64,000 nucleotides of DNA from an uncultured Gallionellaceae bacterium (GTDB lineage: Bacteria > Pseudomonadota > Gammaproteobacteria > Burkholderiales > Gallionellaceae), in NCBI GenBank assembly GCA_903847155.1, contig CAINCU010000014.1, positions 91,355 through 155,354 of the forward strand, read 5' to 3'. The notes beneath the pieces are model-generated. The model searched no databases. It was not told the DNA's origin and worked only from the letters and a program-made list of their open reading frames with translations. A program made the position numbers and the translations under genes. Positions 50,531 to 61,100 of this stretch are shown one piece after another. Positions within the stretch are counted from its first letter, which is position 1. Every line of letters starts with the position of its first letter.

Positions 50531-50875
50531 TTAGGTCTTGCTGCCGAGTTGCTTCTTGGTAAGCGACTTTCCAGAGCGGTGTTTGGGTGCTTTGGCGATA
50601 GGGATTTCCAGCGGACGATATATCACCAGCGTTTTACCGATGTGTTGCACTGATCCTGCTTTCAGTAGTTCGCATATTTCTTGCAGCATGGCTGCGCGTG
50701 CTTCGCGGTCATCGTTCATCACGCGGATTTTCAGCAAGTCGTGGCTTTTCAGGCTGCGCTCGATTTCATCCAGCACCGCAGGCGTCAATCCCGCGTTACC
50801 GATGATGATGACGGGTTTAAGGGCATGGGCGCGCGCTTTAAGTTCGGTACGCTGTGCAACGGAGAGAGATAGCAT
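50531..50875 (-). CDS. yhbY: Ribosome assembly RNA-binding protein YhbY
   Basis: A 114-residue CRS1/YhbY (CRM) domain protein, binding the 50S precursor. Key motifs: ALKPVIIIGNAGLTPAVLDE with the GxxG loop, and HDLLKIRV. It is divergent from rlmE, as in many proteobacteria. Confidence 0.93.
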   Translation of the reverse strand: MLSLSVAQRTELKARAHALKPVIIIGNAGLTPAVLDEIERSLKSHDLLKIRVMNDDREARAAMLQEICELLKAGSVQHIGKTLVIYRPLEIPIAKAPKHRSGKSLTKKQLGSKT

Positions 50876-50904
50876 GATAGGTATTCCAGATTTAAGGCAC
50901 GGAT

Positions 50905-51048
50905 TCTATCAGGTTACCGCCAAAATCGCTGAGCGAGCGATCTGCGGCGTTGCATGGTGCTCGCTTCCTCGCCTACCAGTGAGGTATGTTTCGGTCGCTG
51001 CGCGCCTTGCGCCTTGCATCTCATCTCGCTCAACAATTTTTGCAATAA
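50905..51048. repeat. Imperfect palindrome between yhbY and rlmE
   Basis: AAAATCGCTGAGCGAG at the left and CTCGCTCAACAATTTTT at the right end are complementary with mismatches. The centre has CCTACCAGTGAGG. This looks like a 140-bp repeat element. It occupies most of the shared regulatory gap. Confidence 0.6.
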
Positions 51049-51057
51049 CTGAACACG

Positions 51058-51678
51058 ATGAAGCCTTCTAAAACCAGCAAACAATGGATGCGTGAGCATG
51101 TGAATGACCCTTTTGTGCAAATGGCGCAAAAGGACGGCTATCGTTCGCGTGCCGCTTATAAGTTGCTGGAGATCGACGAGCGCGACCATCTCATCAAGCC
51201 CGGCATGGTGGTAGTTGATCTGGGCGCAACTCCCGGCGGTTGGTGTCAGGTGGTGGCGGGCAAGCTGGGACAGCAGGGGCGCATCATCGCGCTCGACTTG
51301 CTGCCGCTGCAGCCATTGCCGCGTGTGGAGTTCATTCAGGGCGATTTTCGCGAGGACAGCGTACTGGCGCAACTTGAAGAGAAACTGGATGGCAGAAAGA
51401 TCGGCCTTGTAATTTCCGATATGGCACCCAATATCAGCGGCGTGGGCATGTCGGATCAAGCGCGAGCCATGTATCTGGCGGAGTTGGCTCTGGACTTCGC
51501 GGCTAAGCATCTGGCGCCCGGTGGATCGTTTGTGGTCAAGGTGTTTCAGGGTGTGGGTTTTGAGGAGTATCTGAAGCTGCTGCGTAGCCACTTTACCAAA
51601 GTGGTCGCACGCAAGCCGAAAGCGTCGCGTGACCGCAGCAGCGAACAATATCTGGTTGGGCTCGGCAAGCTTGAGTAA
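51058..51678 (+). CDS. rlmE: 23S rRNA 2'-O-ribose methyltransferase RlmE
   Basis: A 206-residue FtsJ/RrmJ protein that methylates U2552. [14 protein letters not shown] is the SAM motif, and the K-D-K-E tetrad includes Lys in [13 protein letters not shown], Asp in [11 protein letters not shown] and Lys in FVVKVFQG. It precedes ftsH in the common order. Confidence 0.96.
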   Translation: MKPSKTSKQWMREHVNDPFVQMAQKDGYRSRAAYKLLEIDERDHLIKPGMVVVDLGATPGGWCQVVAGKLGQQGRIIALDLLPLQPLPRVEFIQGDFREDSVLAQLEEKLDGRKIGLVISDMAPNISGVGMSDQARAMYLAELALDFAAKHLAPGGSFVVKVFQGVGFEEYLKLLRSHFTKVVARKPKASRDRSSEQYLVGLGKLE

Positions 51679-51737
51679 AAGTGGCGGAAAGTGTCTAATG
51701 CAAGAACATAACGTAATGCTCAATGTAGAGGCTATTT

Positions 51738-53636
51738 GTGAATAATCTGTTTAAAAGTGTTGGAATCTGGCTGGTTGTGGCTTTGGTGCTGATGACTGTG
51801 TTCAATCAATTCAATACGCGCCAGCAACAAACTGCACAAGCGCAGTTGGACTATTCGCAATTTCTGGATGAGGTGAAGGCAGGCCACATCGAAAAGGTGA
51901 CGATCGAAGGCCGCAATTTGAAGGCGACCACCACGGATGGCAAGCGTGTCACCAGTTTTGCGCCCAACGATATCTGGATGGTTTCCGATCTGCTGAAAAA
52001 TGGCGTAAAGATCGAAGCCAAGCCGGAAGAGGAACAAGGGTTCCTCATGCAGTTGTTTGTTTCCTGGTTCCCCATGTTGCTGCTGATCGGCGTTTGGATA
52101 TTCTTCATGCGCCAGATGCAGGGCGGCGGCAAGGGCGGCGCATTCTCGTTCGGCAAGTCGCGTGCGCGCATGCTGGATGAAGCCAAAGAACGCTTCACCT
52201 TCGCCGATGTGGCAGGTTGCGATGAAGCCAAGGAGGAAGTGTCCGAGTTGGTGGACTTCTTGCGTGACCCGACCAAGTTCCAGAATCTGGGCGGGCGCAT
52301 TCCGCGCGGCGTGCTGATGGTGGGTAGTCCCGGCACCGGTAAGACTTTGCTGGCCAAAGCCATTGCCGGCGAAGCCAAAGTTCCGTTCTTCTCCATTTCC
52401 GGTTCCGATTTCGTCGAGATGTTTGTCGGTGTCGGCGCGGCGCGCGTGCGCGACATGTTCGAGCAGGCCAAGAAACAGGCGCCTTGCATTATTTTCATCG
52501 ATGAGATTGATGCCGTTGGTCGTCAGCGCGGTGCAGGGTTGGGCGGCGGCAATGATGAGCGCGAGCAAACGCTGAATGCCTTGCTGGTGGAAATGGACGG
52601 TTTCGAGGGTGCTTCCGGCGTGATCGTCATCGCCGCCACCAACCGTCCCGATGTGCTGGATTCCGCGCTGTTGCGCCCCGGTCGTTTTGATCGTCAAGTG
52701 GTAGTGCCGTTGCCGGACATTCGCGGACGCGAACAAATTTTGATGGTGCATATGCGTAAAGTGCCGTGCGCGCCCGACGTGAATGCCAATGTGTTGGCGC
52801 GCGGTACGCCCGGCATGTCCGGTGCCGACCTCGCCAATCTGGTGAATGAGGCGGCACTGTTCGCAGCGCGCCGCAGCAAACGTTTCGTCGAGATGGATGA
52901 TTTCGAAGCAGCCAAAGACAAGATATTCATGGGCGCAGAGCGCCGCTCCATGGTGATGCCTGAAGAAGAACGCCGCAACACGGCGTACCACGAGTCCGGT
53001 CACGCGGTGGTGGCGAAGCTGATGCCCAAGACCGATCCGGTGCACAAAGTGACCATCATCCCGCGCGGTCGTGCGCTTGGTTTGACCATGCAACTGCCGT
53101 CGGAAGATCGCTACAGCATGGACAAGATTCGCATTCTTTCCACCATCACCGTGCTGTTCGGCGGACGCATCGCGGAAGAGTTGTTCATGAATCAGATGAC
53201 CACTGGTGCATCCAACGACTTTGAACGCGCCACCGACATGGCACGCAAGATGGTCACCCAGTGGGGCATGTCAGACGCGCTGGGACCGATGGTATATGGC
53301 GAAAACGAAGGTGAAGTTTTCCTCGGCCGCTCGGTCACCACGCACAAAAATATTTCCGAGACCACCATGCAGCAAGTGGATGCCGAAATACGCCGCATCA
53401 TTGATGAGCAATATGCATTGGCACGCAAGCTGATCGAAGCCAACCGCGACAAGATCGAAGCGATGACCAAGGCCTTGTTGGAGTGGGAAACCATTGATGC
53501 TGATCAAATCGACGACATCATGGCAGGCAACCCGCCGCGTGCGCCCAAGCCCAGCACCAGCAAAATGCCTGAACCGCCGAAGGATGAAGCACCGACTGCA
53601 CCCGCTACTCCAACACAACCTGCGCAGGAAACTTGA
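51738..53636 (+). CDS. ftsH: ATP-dependent zinc metalloprotease FtsH
   Basis: Membrane AAA+ protease of 632 residues that removes unstable membrane and cytosolic proteins. Two N-terminal spans (about 6-24 and 103-121) flank a periplasmic domain. Walker A GSPGTGKT near residue 196, the pore motif FVG in [17 protein letters not shown] region, and zinc motif HESGH near residue 418. The start is GTG 51738, after GTAGAGG. Confidence 0.97.
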   Translation: MNNLFKSVGIWLVVALVLMTVFNQFNTRQQQTAQAQLDYSQFLDEVKAGHIEKVTIEGRNLKATTTDGKRVTSFAPNDIWMVSDLLKNGVKIEAKPEEEQGFLMQLFVSWFPMLLLIGVWIFFMRQMQGGGKGGAFSFGKSRARMLDEAKERFTFADVAGCDEAKEEVSELVDFLRDPTKFQNLGGRIPRGVLMVGSPGTGKTLLAKAIAGEAKVPFFSISGSDFVEMFVGVGAARVRDMFEQAKKQAPCIIFIDEIDAVGRQRGAGLGGGNDEREQTLNALLVEMDGFEGASGVIVIAATNRPDVLDSALLRPGRFDRQVVVPLPDIRGREQILMVHMRKVPCAPDVNANVLARGTPGMSGADLANLVNEAALFAARRSKRFVEMDDFEAAKDKIFMGAERRSMVMPEEERRNTAYHESGHAVVAKLMPKTDPVHKVTIIPRGRALGLTMQLPSEDRYSMDKIRILSTITVLFGGRIAEELFMNQMTTGASNDFERATDMARKMVTQWGMSDALGPMVYGENEGEVFLGRSVTTHKNISETTMQQVDAEIRRIIDEQYALARKLIEANRDKIEAMTKALLEWETIDADQIDDIMAGNPPRAPKPSTSKMPEPPKDEAPTAPATPTQPAQET

Positions 53637-53642
53637 CGTTGT

Positions 53643-53687
53643 GAAATGTGAAATGTGAAATGGAATCGGTTTCACATTTCACATTTC
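53643..53687 (+). repeat. Perfect 18-bp hairpin of heptamer repeats
   Basis: Tandem GTGAAAT heptamers form GAAATGTGAAATGTGAAA (53643-53660), exactly complementary to 53670-53687 with a nine-base loop. Further degenerate copies (TTTCACGCTTCAC) continue to the folP start. It lies between ftsH and folP. Confidence 0.85.
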
Positions 53688-53710
53688 GCCTTTCACGCTT
53701 CACTTTTCAC

Positions 53711-54535
53711 ATGATTTTCCATTGCGGCAAATTCCAGCTCGACCTATCGCGCCCACTCGTGATGGGTATCATCAACGTCACGCCTGATTCATTCTCGGAC
53801 GGCGGGCGTCACGCATCGACCATTGCCGCCATTGCCCATGCCCGGCAACTGATTGCAGACGGTGCGGACATCCTCGACATCGGCGGCGAATCCACGCGTC
53901 CCGGTGCAGCAACAGTAAGCGAGCAGCAAGAGCTGGAGCGTGTGCTGCCGGTGATCGAAGGTTTGCGCGACATTTCTGTTCCAATCTCTATTGACACCTA
54001 TAAACCCGAAGTGATGCGCGCAGCGATTCGCGCAGGTGCTGTCATGGTCAACGATGTGAATGCCTTGCAGGCGGAGGGTGCGTTGCAAACGGTGGCACAG
54101 AGCGATGTGGCGGTATGTCTGATGCACAAACAAGGCACGCCGCAGACCATGCAACAACGTCCCGCTTATCAAAATGTGCTGGATGAAGTGACAGCGTTCT
54201 TGCGCGAGCGCATCGCAGCCGCAGAAGCGGCGGGCATTGCGCGCGAACGCATCATGATCGATCCCGGATTTGGTTTCGGTAAAACAGTCGAGCATAATCT
54301 CGACTTGTTATGCGGGCTGCAAACGTTCCGTGCTTTGGGCTTGCCGGTGTTGGTGGGCTTGTCGCGCAAATCCATGCTGGGTGCGATCACCGGGCGCGAG
54401 GTGGACGAGCGCATGGCGGCGAGTGTGGCAGCAGCTTTGCTGGCAGTACAACGCGGCGCAGCCATCGTGCGTGTGCATGATGTGCGCGAGACGGTGGATG
54501 CGTTGAAGATTTGGAATGCAATAAACGGGGAATGA
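53711..54535 (+). CDS. folP: Dihydropteroate synthase FolP
   Basis: Joins p-aminobenzoate with dihydropterin pyrophosphate in folate synthesis; target of sulfonamides. The 274-residue protein has [32 protein letters not shown] and the Lys of [11 protein letters not shown] 53711 is used; the longer frame crosses the heptamer repeat. Confidence 0.96.
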   Translation: MIFHCGKFQLDLSRPLVMGIINVTPDSFSDGGRHASTIAAIAHARQLIADGADILDIGGESTRPGAATVSEQQELERVLPVIEGLRDISVPISIDTYKPEVMRAAIRAGAVMVNDVNALQAEGALQTVAQSDVAVCLMHKQGTPQTMQQRPAYQNVLDEVTAFLRERIAAAEAAGIARERIMIDPGFGFGKTVEHNLDLLCGLQTFRALGLPVLVGLSRKSMLGAITGREVDERMAASVAAALLAVQRGAAIVRVHDVRETVDALKIWNAINGE

Positions 54536-54536
54536 G

Positions 54537-55892
54537 ATGAGCAGAAAATATTTCGGCACCGACGGCGTGCGCGGCAAAGTGGGCGAGCATCCCATCACGC
54601 CGCAATTCGTGATGCATTTGGGTTATGCCGCTGGCAAGGTGTTGGCGAAAGCCGAACACTCGCAGAGCGAACGTCCCGCTGTATTGATCGGCAAAGACAC
54701 GCGCATCTCCGGCTACATGCTGGAATCCGCGCTGGAAGCCGGACTCATCGCGGCGGGCATCGACGTGTATCTGGCCGGGCCGATCCCGACACCTGCCGTG
54801 GCTTATCTCACCCGCGCATTGCGCCTGCAGGCAGGCGTGGTTATCTCCGCTTCGCACAACCCGTTTGAAGACAACGGCATCAAATTCTTCTCCGGCAGCG
54901 GCACCAAACTGCCGGACGAAGTGGAGCTTGCCATTGAGGCCGAGCTGGCTAACCCGATGCAGACCAATCCCTCGGAAAGTCTGGGCAAAGCCAAACGCAT
55001 CGATGATGTGGTCGGGCGCTACATCGAATTTTGCAAGAGCACCTTTCCGCCGGATATGAATCTGCGCGGCATGAAGATCGTGGTCGATAGCGCGCACGGC
55101 GCGACTTACCATATCGCGCGTAACGTATTCCACGAACTCGGCGCCGACGTGATCGCCATCGGCGCTGAACCCAACGGCAAGAACATTAACGACGGTTACG
55201 GCGCGACCAAACCGCAGAACCTGCAAAAGGCCGTAGTAGAACACAAGGCGCAAATTGGCATCGCGCTCGACGGCGACGGCGACCGCCTGATCATGGTGGA
55301 TGCCGCAGGCAAACTCTACGACGGCGACCAACTGCTCTACATCATCGCCAAACATCGCCAAGCACAAGGCACATTGCACGGCGGCGTGGTCGGCACACTG
55401 ATGACTAACCTCGCCTTCGAACACGTCATGCAAAAGCTGGGCATCCCCTTCATGCGCGCCAAAGTGGGCGACCGCTACGTGATGGAATTGCTGCAACAAA
55501 AAGGCTGGCAACTCGGCGGCGAAAATTCCGGCCACATCATCTGTTTGGACAAGCACAGCACTGGCGACGGCATTGTCTCCGCACTGCAAGTGCTGTGCGC
55601 CCTGAGCATGAAGCAGCAGACCTTGGCGCAAGCCGCGCATGATCTGGTGATGTATCCGCAGATTCTTATCAACGTGAAAGTGACGGGCAAGGCGGCTGAG
55701 TTATTGGAGCGGCAGGCGGTCAAGATGGTGGTGGGGGAAGCGGAGCGGGCTTTGGATGGTAAAGGCCGCGTACTGCTGCGTCCTTCCGGCACCGAGCCAC
55801 TGTTGCGGGTGATGGTGGAAGGGGAGGATGGGGGGCAGGTGAAGCAGTGGGCGGAGAGGATTGCGGGGGTGGTGAGGGAAGTGGCGGGGTAG
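54537..55892 (+). CDS. glmM: Phosphoglucosamine mutase GlmM
   Basis: Converts glucosamine-6-P to glucosamine-1-P for UDP-GlcNAc. The 451-residue protein has [11 protein letters not shown], the phosphoserine loop [12 protein letters not shown], the metal loop [10 protein letters not shown], and the phosphate loop [15 protein letters not shown]. It lies one base after folP. Confidence 0.97.
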   Translation: MSRKYFGTDGVRGKVGEHPITPQFVMHLGYAAGKVLAKAEHSQSERPAVLIGKDTRISGYMLESALEAGLIAAGIDVYLAGPIPTPAVAYLTRALRLQAGVVISASHNPFEDNGIKFFSGSGTKLPDEVELAIEAELANPMQTNPSESLGKAKRIDDVVGRYIEFCKSTFPPDMNLRGMKIVVDSAHGATYHIARNVFHELGADVIAIGAEPNGKNINDGYGATKPQNLQKAVVEHKAQIGIALDGDGDRLIMVDAAGKLYDGDQLLYIIAKHRQAQGTLHGGVVGTLMTNLAFEHVMQKLGIPFMRAKVGDRYVMELLQQKGWQLGGENSGHIICLDKHSTGDGIVSALQVLCALSMKQQTLAQAAHDLVMYPQILINVKVTGKAAELLERQAVKMVVGEAERALDGKGRVLLRPSGTEPLLRVMVEGEDGGQVKQWAERIAGVVREVAG

Positions 55893-55894
55893 AC

Positions 55895-56263
55895 TTATTG
55901 TCCTATACCGAGGTCTTTGCGCATTGCTAATAGCATTGCATCAATGGCAGCACCTCGCGCTTCCGAGTTTGCTTTTGTTTGCTTAACTGCCTCAATAGAG
56001 GCGCTGACTTTTGAAGAAGCAACCAACTGAATTCTGGCTACCCATAGACCAAAATTTACTTGGTTTTCACGAGAAGTATCGTTTTCGTTTATTTTTGCAT
56101 ATGCGGCTAAGAAGCCAGTGAATGCTTCTTTGAGTTCGGTCATACGAAGGTCTTGCTGTTTTGCGCGACGAGATAACGAGTGCTGAACAAAGGCGGTTAT
56201 GGCTGAGGTTATCGCCGAGCCAATACCCAAACCCCCGAGAAATACTGCCCAAGACTGTTCCAT
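55895..56263 (-). CDS. Hypothetical membrane-anchored protein
   Basis: A 122-residue protein with one N-terminal hydrophobic segment (SWAVFLGGLGIGSAITSAIT) and a charged helical remainder (LSRRAKQQDLRMTELKEAF). ATG 56263 follows GGAGAAAAT; upstream frame extension runs into repeat sequence. It is convergent with glmM. I recognise no family. Confidence 0.65.
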   Translation of the reverse strand: MEQSWAVFLGGLGIGSAITSAITAFVQHSLSRRAKQQDLRMTELKEAFTGFLAAYAKINENDTSRENQVNFGLWVARIQLVASSKVSASIEAVKQTKANSEARGAAIDAMLLAMRKDLGIGQ

Positions 56264-56334
56264 ATTTTCTCCTTTGCTCTTCAAGTCTGCGAGCATCCTA
56301 ACATGGTGACGCTGCTCCGAATAATAGAGTTGCG

Positions 56335-57003
56335 CAGATGCAAAGATTGCCGGGGGTTGCCCGGCGGCAAGTTCCTTTCTTTTGCTTCGCCAAAAGAAAG
56401 GAACCAAAGAAAAGGCGACCCCGGTTTGCCGCCGCTTCGCGGTTCCCTCGATAGTTCGCAAATAAGCGGGGCTGCGGAACTCGCGCTACGCGCTCAGACA
56501 GTCCTCGCCTAAACCTCCGCTTGTTTGCGAACTATCGAGGCGGCGCACAGGGGAGGGTAAGTCAAAATCAAATCCGGTTTTGTGTGGGCACAAGTGCCCA
56601 CGTTTCTTTTTGGGATAGGTGGGCGCTTTGTGCCCACCTACACGGGTTTGGTTTTGGGTTTCCTGATTAGCCACGAAGCTCATTAAGTTGCAAGCCACCG
56701 TTTTACTCCCTTCTCCCGCCTGCGGGAGAGGGGACTGTTGATCTTTGTGGCTAATCAGGTTGGGTTTTGATTTTGACGTTGGTTTTTCGCTTTGCCTTCC
56801 CCTGTTCCGCCACCGAGTAGCGCAGGCTGGTCAGGGGCTTTCGGCGAGGACTGTCTGAGCGCGCAGCGCGAGTTCCGCAGCCGCCTGACCAGTCGAGCAA
56901 CGCAGGGAATCCCGAAGGGATGGCGGATTGGGGTCGCCTTCTTTTTGGTTACTTTTTCTTGGCGAAGCAAGAAAAAGTAACTAGCTGTCGGGCTACCCCC
57001 GAC
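56335..57003. repeat. Composite element: two inverted copies of one repeat
   Basis: A 38-bp block, CTGCGGAACTCGCGCTACGC onward at 56472-56509, recurs in inverse orientation with one mismatch at 56843-56880. Outside each block stand similar hairpins: GTTCCTTTCTTTTG around 56371-56404 and TTACTTTTTCTTG around 56948-56981, each with CTTCG loops, next to GGCGACCCC or its complement. So two copies of a 150-200-bp element face each other. Between them are GTGGGC palindromes and CCTGATTAGCCAC and its complement. It contains no gene. Confidence 0.8.
56706..56733. repeat. Short REP-like palindrome inside composite
   Basis: TTCTCCCGC-CT-GCGGGAGAG forms a hairpin, related to those at 49931 and 63802. 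Confidence 0.65.
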
Positions 57004-57090
57004 GGTGTTGTTATTAAATTGAGAAATTCCATTCATGCTTCGACAGGCTCAGCACGAACGGAATTAAGGAATTTATTTTGCCCACTCCTT

Positions 57091-57168
57091 CGCAACGCCC
57101 GTCAATAGGTAATCCGCATGATGCGATGCGTGAAGATGCCCGTATTTACTGCCTCGCGGGCAAGTGGA
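57091..57168. repeat. Dispersed repeat, copy 4
   Basis: Units GCCCGTCAATAGGTAATCC and GATGCCCGTATTTACTGCC are 41 bases apart (GCCCG at 57097 and 57138), then CGCGGGCAAGTGG. Located downstream of pstB. Confidence 0.85.
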
Positions 57169-57188
57169 CTAATCAGTTTTGATGACGA

Positions 57189-57965
57189 TTAACCAAATCG
57201 TCCGGTGATGTAGTCTTCCGTCTCTTTCCGCTTCGGATTGGTAAACACTGTGCTGGTGTCGCCAAACTCGATGAGTTCACCCAGATACATGTAAGCAGTG
57301 AAGTCGGAGATACGCGCTGCTTGTTGCATGTTGTGGGTGACGATGACGATGGTGAAATCCTGCTTCAGTTCGTCGATCAGTTTTTCGATATTCGCAGTGG
57401 AGATCGGGTCGAGGGCGGAGGTCGGTTCATCCAGCAGCAGCACTTGCGGTTTGACGGCGATGGCGCGGGCGATGCACAGGCGCTGTTGCTGGCCGCCGGA
57501 GAGGCCGGTGCCGCTTTGTTTCAACTTGTCTTTCACTTCGTTCCACAGTGCGGCTTTTTTCAGCGTCCATTCCACGCGCTCGTCCATCTCGTTGCGGCTG
57601 AGCCGTTCGTACAATTTCACACCGAAGGCGATGTTGTCGTAGATGGACATCGGGAACGGCGTGGGTTTCTGGAACACCATGCCGATCTTGGCGCGCAGCA
57701 TGTTGAGATCCTGCTTTTTGTCGAGCAGGTTCTGCCCGTCGAGCAGCACTTCTCCGGTCGCGCTTTGCTTGGGATATAACTGGTACATGCGGTTGAAGGC
57801 GCGCAGCAGCGTGGATTTGCCGCAGCCGGAGGGACCGATGAAAGCGGTGACCATTTTTTCCGGAATGGTCAGGTTGATGTCCTTCAGCGCGCGATCTTTG
57901 CCGTAGTAGAAATTCAAATCCTTGACGATCAGCTTCGGGTTTGGGATTACAGTTTCGGCATGCAT
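57189..57965 (-). CDS. pstB: Phosphate ABC transporter ATPase PstB
   Basis: A 258-residue ATPase: Walker [11 protein letters not shown], signature [16 protein letters not shown], Walker [16 protein letters not shown] 57965 follows TGAGGATATCCCG. It ends the pstSCAB operon; no phoU follows within the window, unlike in E. coli. Confidence 0.96.
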   Translation of the reverse strand: MHAETVIPNPKLIVKDLNFYYGKDRALKDINLTIPEKMVTAFIGPSGCGKSTLLRAFNRMYQLYPKQSATGEVLLDGQNLLDKKQDLNMLRAKIGMVFQKPTPFPMSIYDNIAFGVKLYERLSRNEMDERVEWTLKKAALWNEVKDKLKQSGTGLSGGQQQRLCIARAIAVKPQVLLLDEPTSALDPISTANIEKLIDELKQDFTIVIVTHNMQQAARISDFTAYMYLGELIEFGDTSTVFTNPKRKETEDYITGRFG

Positions 57966-57975
57966 CGGGATATCC

Positions 57976-58818
57976 TCAATGATGGGTAGTTTGTTGGCGG
58001 AACAGTACACGCGCCAAGATGTTCAGGGTGAGCACGCTCGCGGTAATCAGCAGTGCGCCAGCCCAAGCGAGGTTTTGCCAATCGTCGTAAGGACTCATGG
58101 CGAATTGGAAAATAACCACCGGCAGGTTGGCCATCGGTTGGTTCATGTTGCTGTAGAACTGGTTGTTCAGCGCGGTGAACAGCAGCGGCGCGGTTTCGCC
58201 GCTGACGCGCGCCACGGCCAGCAGCACGCCGGTCAATATCCCGGCACGGGCTGCACGCAGGGTGACGAAGTTGATGATCTTCCATTGCGGCGCACCCAGT
58301 GCGGCGGCGGCTTCGCGCAGGCTGTTGGGGACCAGGCGCAGCATGTTCTCGGTGGTGCGGATCACCACGGGGATGACGATGATGGCCAGCGCCAAGGTGC
58401 CGCCCCATCCTGCGAAGTGGCCGACTTTGACCACATAGACCTCATATACAAACATGCCGATGACGATGGAGGGCGCGGACAACAGCACGTCGTTGATGAA
58501 GCGGGTCAGCGGTGCCAGCCAGCCGCGCTGGCCGAATTCGGCCAGATAAGTTCCGGCCAGAATGCCGATGGGCGTGCCAATCAACACACCCAATCCGGTC
58601 ATCATCACGCTGCCGAAGATGGCGTTGATGAGGCCGCCAGTGCTGCCGGGCGGCGGGGTGGTTTGGCTGAACACACTCAAGTGAAGATGGGGTAGGCCGT
58701 TCGCCAGCAGTGTCCATAGTATCCAGCCCAGCCAGAACAGGCCGAACGCCATGGTGAGCACCGAGATGCTCAGGCTGGCCAGGTTGATGATGCGGCGACG
58801 CGTGTAAAGATCAAACAT
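57976..58818 (-). CDS. pstA: Phosphate ABC transporter permease PstA
   Basis: A 280-residue, six-span permease with the EAA loop [23 protein letters not shown] 58818 is one base after the pstC stop; an upstream start would overlap pstC by 50 bases. Confidence 0.94.
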   Translation of the reverse strand: MFDLYTRRRIINLASLSISVLTMAFGLFWLGWILWTLLANGLPHLHLSVFSQTTPPPGSTGGLINAIFGSVMMTGLGVLIGTPIGILAGTYLAEFGQRGWLAPLTRFINDVLLSAPSIVIGMFVYEVYVVKVGHFAGWGGTLALAIIVIPVVIRTTENMLRLVPNSLREAAAALGAPQWKIINFVTLRAARAGILTGVLLAVARVSGETAPLLFTALNNQFYSNMNQPMANLPVVIFQFAMSPYDDWQNLAWAGALLITASVLTLNILARVLFRQQTTHH

Positions 58819-58819
58819 A

Positions 58820-59782
58820 TCAGGCTCCGCGTCCTTCGCCTTGCGCCAGCTTGTACAGCATGAGGCGGGCAAGCGAGAGCACCACGAACGTGATGAAGAA
58901 CAGGATCAGGCCGAGCTCGATCAGCGACGAGGTGTACAACTCGCCGACGGCTTCGGTGAATTCGTTAGCCAATGCCGATGAGATGCTGTTGCCGGGCATC
59001 AGCAGCGATTGGTTGAGTTCATGCGCATTGCCGATGACGAAAGTGACCGCCATCGTCTCGCCCAGCGCGCGCCCCAAGCCGAGCATGATGCCGCCGACCA
59101 CACCGATCTTGGTGTAAGGCAACACCACATTGCGCATCACTTCCCAAGTGGTTGCGCCCAAGCCGTAGGCGGATTCCTTGAGCATGGCGGGGACGACATC
59201 GAACACGTCGCGCATCACCGAGGCGATGAACGGGATGACCATGATGGATAAGATGATGCTGGCGGTGAGGATGCCGATGCCCATCGGCGGGCCGGAGAAG
59301 AACGGGCCGAGCAAAGGCCAAGTGCCGATATGGTCGTTGAGCCAAGGCTCGACATGGTCGCCAAACAGCGGAGCGAATACGAACAATCCCCACATGCCGT
59401 AGATGATGCTGGGAATGCCCGCCAGCAGTTCGACCGCGATGCCGAGCGGACGGCGCATCCAGCGCGGCGAAAGCTCGGTCAGAAAAATGGCGATGCCGAA
59501 GCTGACCGGAATCGCGATCAACAGCGCGATGCCGGAGGTGACCAAAGTGCCGACGATGGGTATCCACGCGCCGAACTGGTCGGTAACAGGGTTCCACTGG
59601 GAACTAGTGATGAAGCCGAAGCCGTAGGCGTGAATAGCAGGCATGCTGCCTACGATCAGCGAGCCGATAATGGCGACAAGCAAAGCCAGCACACCGAATG
59701 CGGCCAGACGTGTCAGATTGCGGAACAACACGTCGAGCAAGGCTTGTCGTTTATGGCTCGCTTCTTGGAGGAACGTCGGCAT
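58820..59782 (-). CDS. pstC: Phosphate ABC transporter permease PstC
   Basis: A 320-residue permease partner of PstA, with [20 protein letters not shown] as EAA loop. ATG 59782 is chosen; earlier starts cross the hairpin after pstS. Confidence 0.94.
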   Translation of the reverse strand: MPTFLQEASHKRQALLDVLFRNLTRLAAFGVLALLVAIIGSLIVGSMPAIHAYGFGFITSSQWNPVTDQFGAWIPIVGTLVTSGIALLIAIPVSFGIAIFLTELSPRWMRRPLGIAVELLAGIPSIIYGMWGLFVFAPLFGDHVEPWLNDHIGTWPLLGPFFSGPPMGIGILTASIILSIMVIPFIASVMRDVFDVVPAMLKESAYGLGATTWEVMRNVVLPYTKIGVVGGIMLGLGRALGETMAVTFVIGNAHELNQSLLMPGNSISSALANEFTEAVGELYTSSLIELGLILFFITFVVLSLARLMLYKLAQGEGRGA

Positions 59783-59809
59783 AGTTGAGCTTTTGTTTTG
59801 GTGTTTGGA

Positions 59810-59840
59810 AAAATTACGGGGGCGTTTATAGCCCCCGCGA
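59810..59840 (-). terminator. Attenuator between pstS and pstC
   Basis: Read on the minus strand, CGGGGGC-TATAAAC-GCCCCCG is followed by TAATTTTTCC. It lies 25 bases after pstS and before pstC, so it can end many transcripts and yield more PstS than permease. Confidence 0.75.
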
Positions 59841-59861
59841 TTATAACTTAGAACGTGTAAC

Positions 59862-60908
59862 TTACTTCCACAGCGCCTTGCCGGAAGCGTCCTTAACTTG
59901 AGCTTTCCACGCGGCACGAATCATCTTGGTGACATTGTCCGGCAGCGGAACATAGTCCAGGCTGGCAGCCATATTGTCGCCGTTGGTGTATGCCCAGTCG
60001 AAGAACTTCATCACTTCTACAGCGTTCGCCGCTTTCTCTTGTGATTTGTAGATCAGGATGAACGTCGCACCGGTGATAGGCCAGCTATTCTTGCCGGGTT
60101 GGTTGGTCAGCACCATGTAGAAGCCTTTGTCTGCATCCCACTTGGCATTGGCAGCGGCAGCCTTGAAGTTTTCCGCTTCCGGTTTGACGAACAATCCATC
60201 GTGGTTTTTCATCTGCACGTAATTCATCTTGTTCTGCAACGCATAGGCATACTCGACGTAACCGATGGAGTTCTTGATGCGCTGTACATACGAGGCAACA
60301 CCTTCATTACCTTTGCCACCGGTACCGGCAGGCCATTCCACTGCCGTACCTGCACCCACTCCGCGCATCCAGTCCAGACTGACTTGGGAGAGATAGGTGG
60401 TGAAGATGAAAGAGGTGCCGGAGCCGTCAGAACGGTGCACCACGGTGATAGCGCTATCCGGCAGATTCACGCCGCTGTTTTCGGCAGCAATCCGTGAATC
60501 GTTCCATTTTTTGATCTTGCCCATGTAGACGGCAGCCAGAACTTCGCCACTCATTTTCAATTGTCCGGGTGCGATGCCTTCAACATTGATTACCGGCACC
60601 ACACCGCCGATCACGGTCGGGAATTGTGTCAGGCCGCCGAGTCCCAATTCTTCCGGTTTCAATGGCATATCCGAAGCGCCGAAGTCCACAGTCTTGTTTT
60701 TGATTTGCTTGATACCGCCACCGGAGCCGATGGATTGATAATTCATGCCCGTGCCGGTTTGGGCTTTGTAGGCTTCAGCCCACTTTGCGTAAACAGGGTA
60801 GGGGAAGGTAGCGCCCGCACCGGTGATGTCCATGGCGAATGCCGTGCCAGCAGACAGCAACGCCACAGACAGGCCGATACCGCGCAGAAGTTTGTTCAAT
60901 AAATTCAT
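59862..60908 (-). CDS. pstS: Phosphate-binding protein PstS
   Basis: A 348-residue periplasmic binding protein with signal peptide ([14 protein letters not shown]). [14 protein letters not shown] and GSGGGIKQI bind phosphate, along with [11 protein letters not shown]. It starts the pst operon under a Pho box. Confidence 0.96.
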   Translation of the reverse strand: MNLLNKLLRGIGLSVALLSAGTAFAMDITGAGATFPYPVYAKWAEAYKAQTGTGMNYQSIGSGGGIKQIKNKTVDFGASDMPLKPEELGLGGLTQFPTVIGGVVPVINVEGIAPGQLKMSGEVLAAVYMGKIKKWNDSRIAAENSGVNLPDSAITVVHRSDGSGTSFIFTTYLSQVSLDWMRGVGAGTAVEWPAGTGGKGNEGVASYVQRIKNSIGYVEYAYALQNKMNYVQMKNHDGLFVKPEAENFKAAAANAKWDADKGFYMVLTNQPGKNSWPITGATFILIYKSQEKAANAVEVMKFFDWAYTNGDNMAASLDYVPLPDNVTKMIRAAWKAQVKDASGKALWK

Positions 60909-60976
60909 TTTGATTCCTCCAATAATTGCCGAGTGATGTGTGCCGTTTGCCAGCGATATGCATCCTATGCGAGGTT

Positions 60977-60995
60977 TGTTACATGAATATTACAG
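60977..60995 (-). promoter_or_regulatory. Pho box upstream of pstS
   Basis: On the minus strand CTGTAATATTCATGTAACA contains two CTGTAAT-like heptamers spaced by four, as in the PhoB site CTGTCATAAATCTGTCAC. It lies 69 bases before the pstS start. Confidence 0.72.
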
Positions 60996-61009
60996 AAATA
61001 AGTTATTTG

Positions 61010-61042
61010 AAAACAAAATAACCACGTCCTGTGGCCGTGGTT
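61010..61042 (-). terminator. Terminator of the beta-barrel-like gene
   Basis: On the minus strand AACCACG pairs with CGTGGTT across nine bases, followed by TATTTTGTTTT. It lies between that gene and the Pho box. Confidence 0.75.
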
Positions 61043-61100
61043 GCAGTCTGTGCCTGTTGCATCTCCAATAAGCCAAGATGGCACTGACGGAGAAGCAGAA

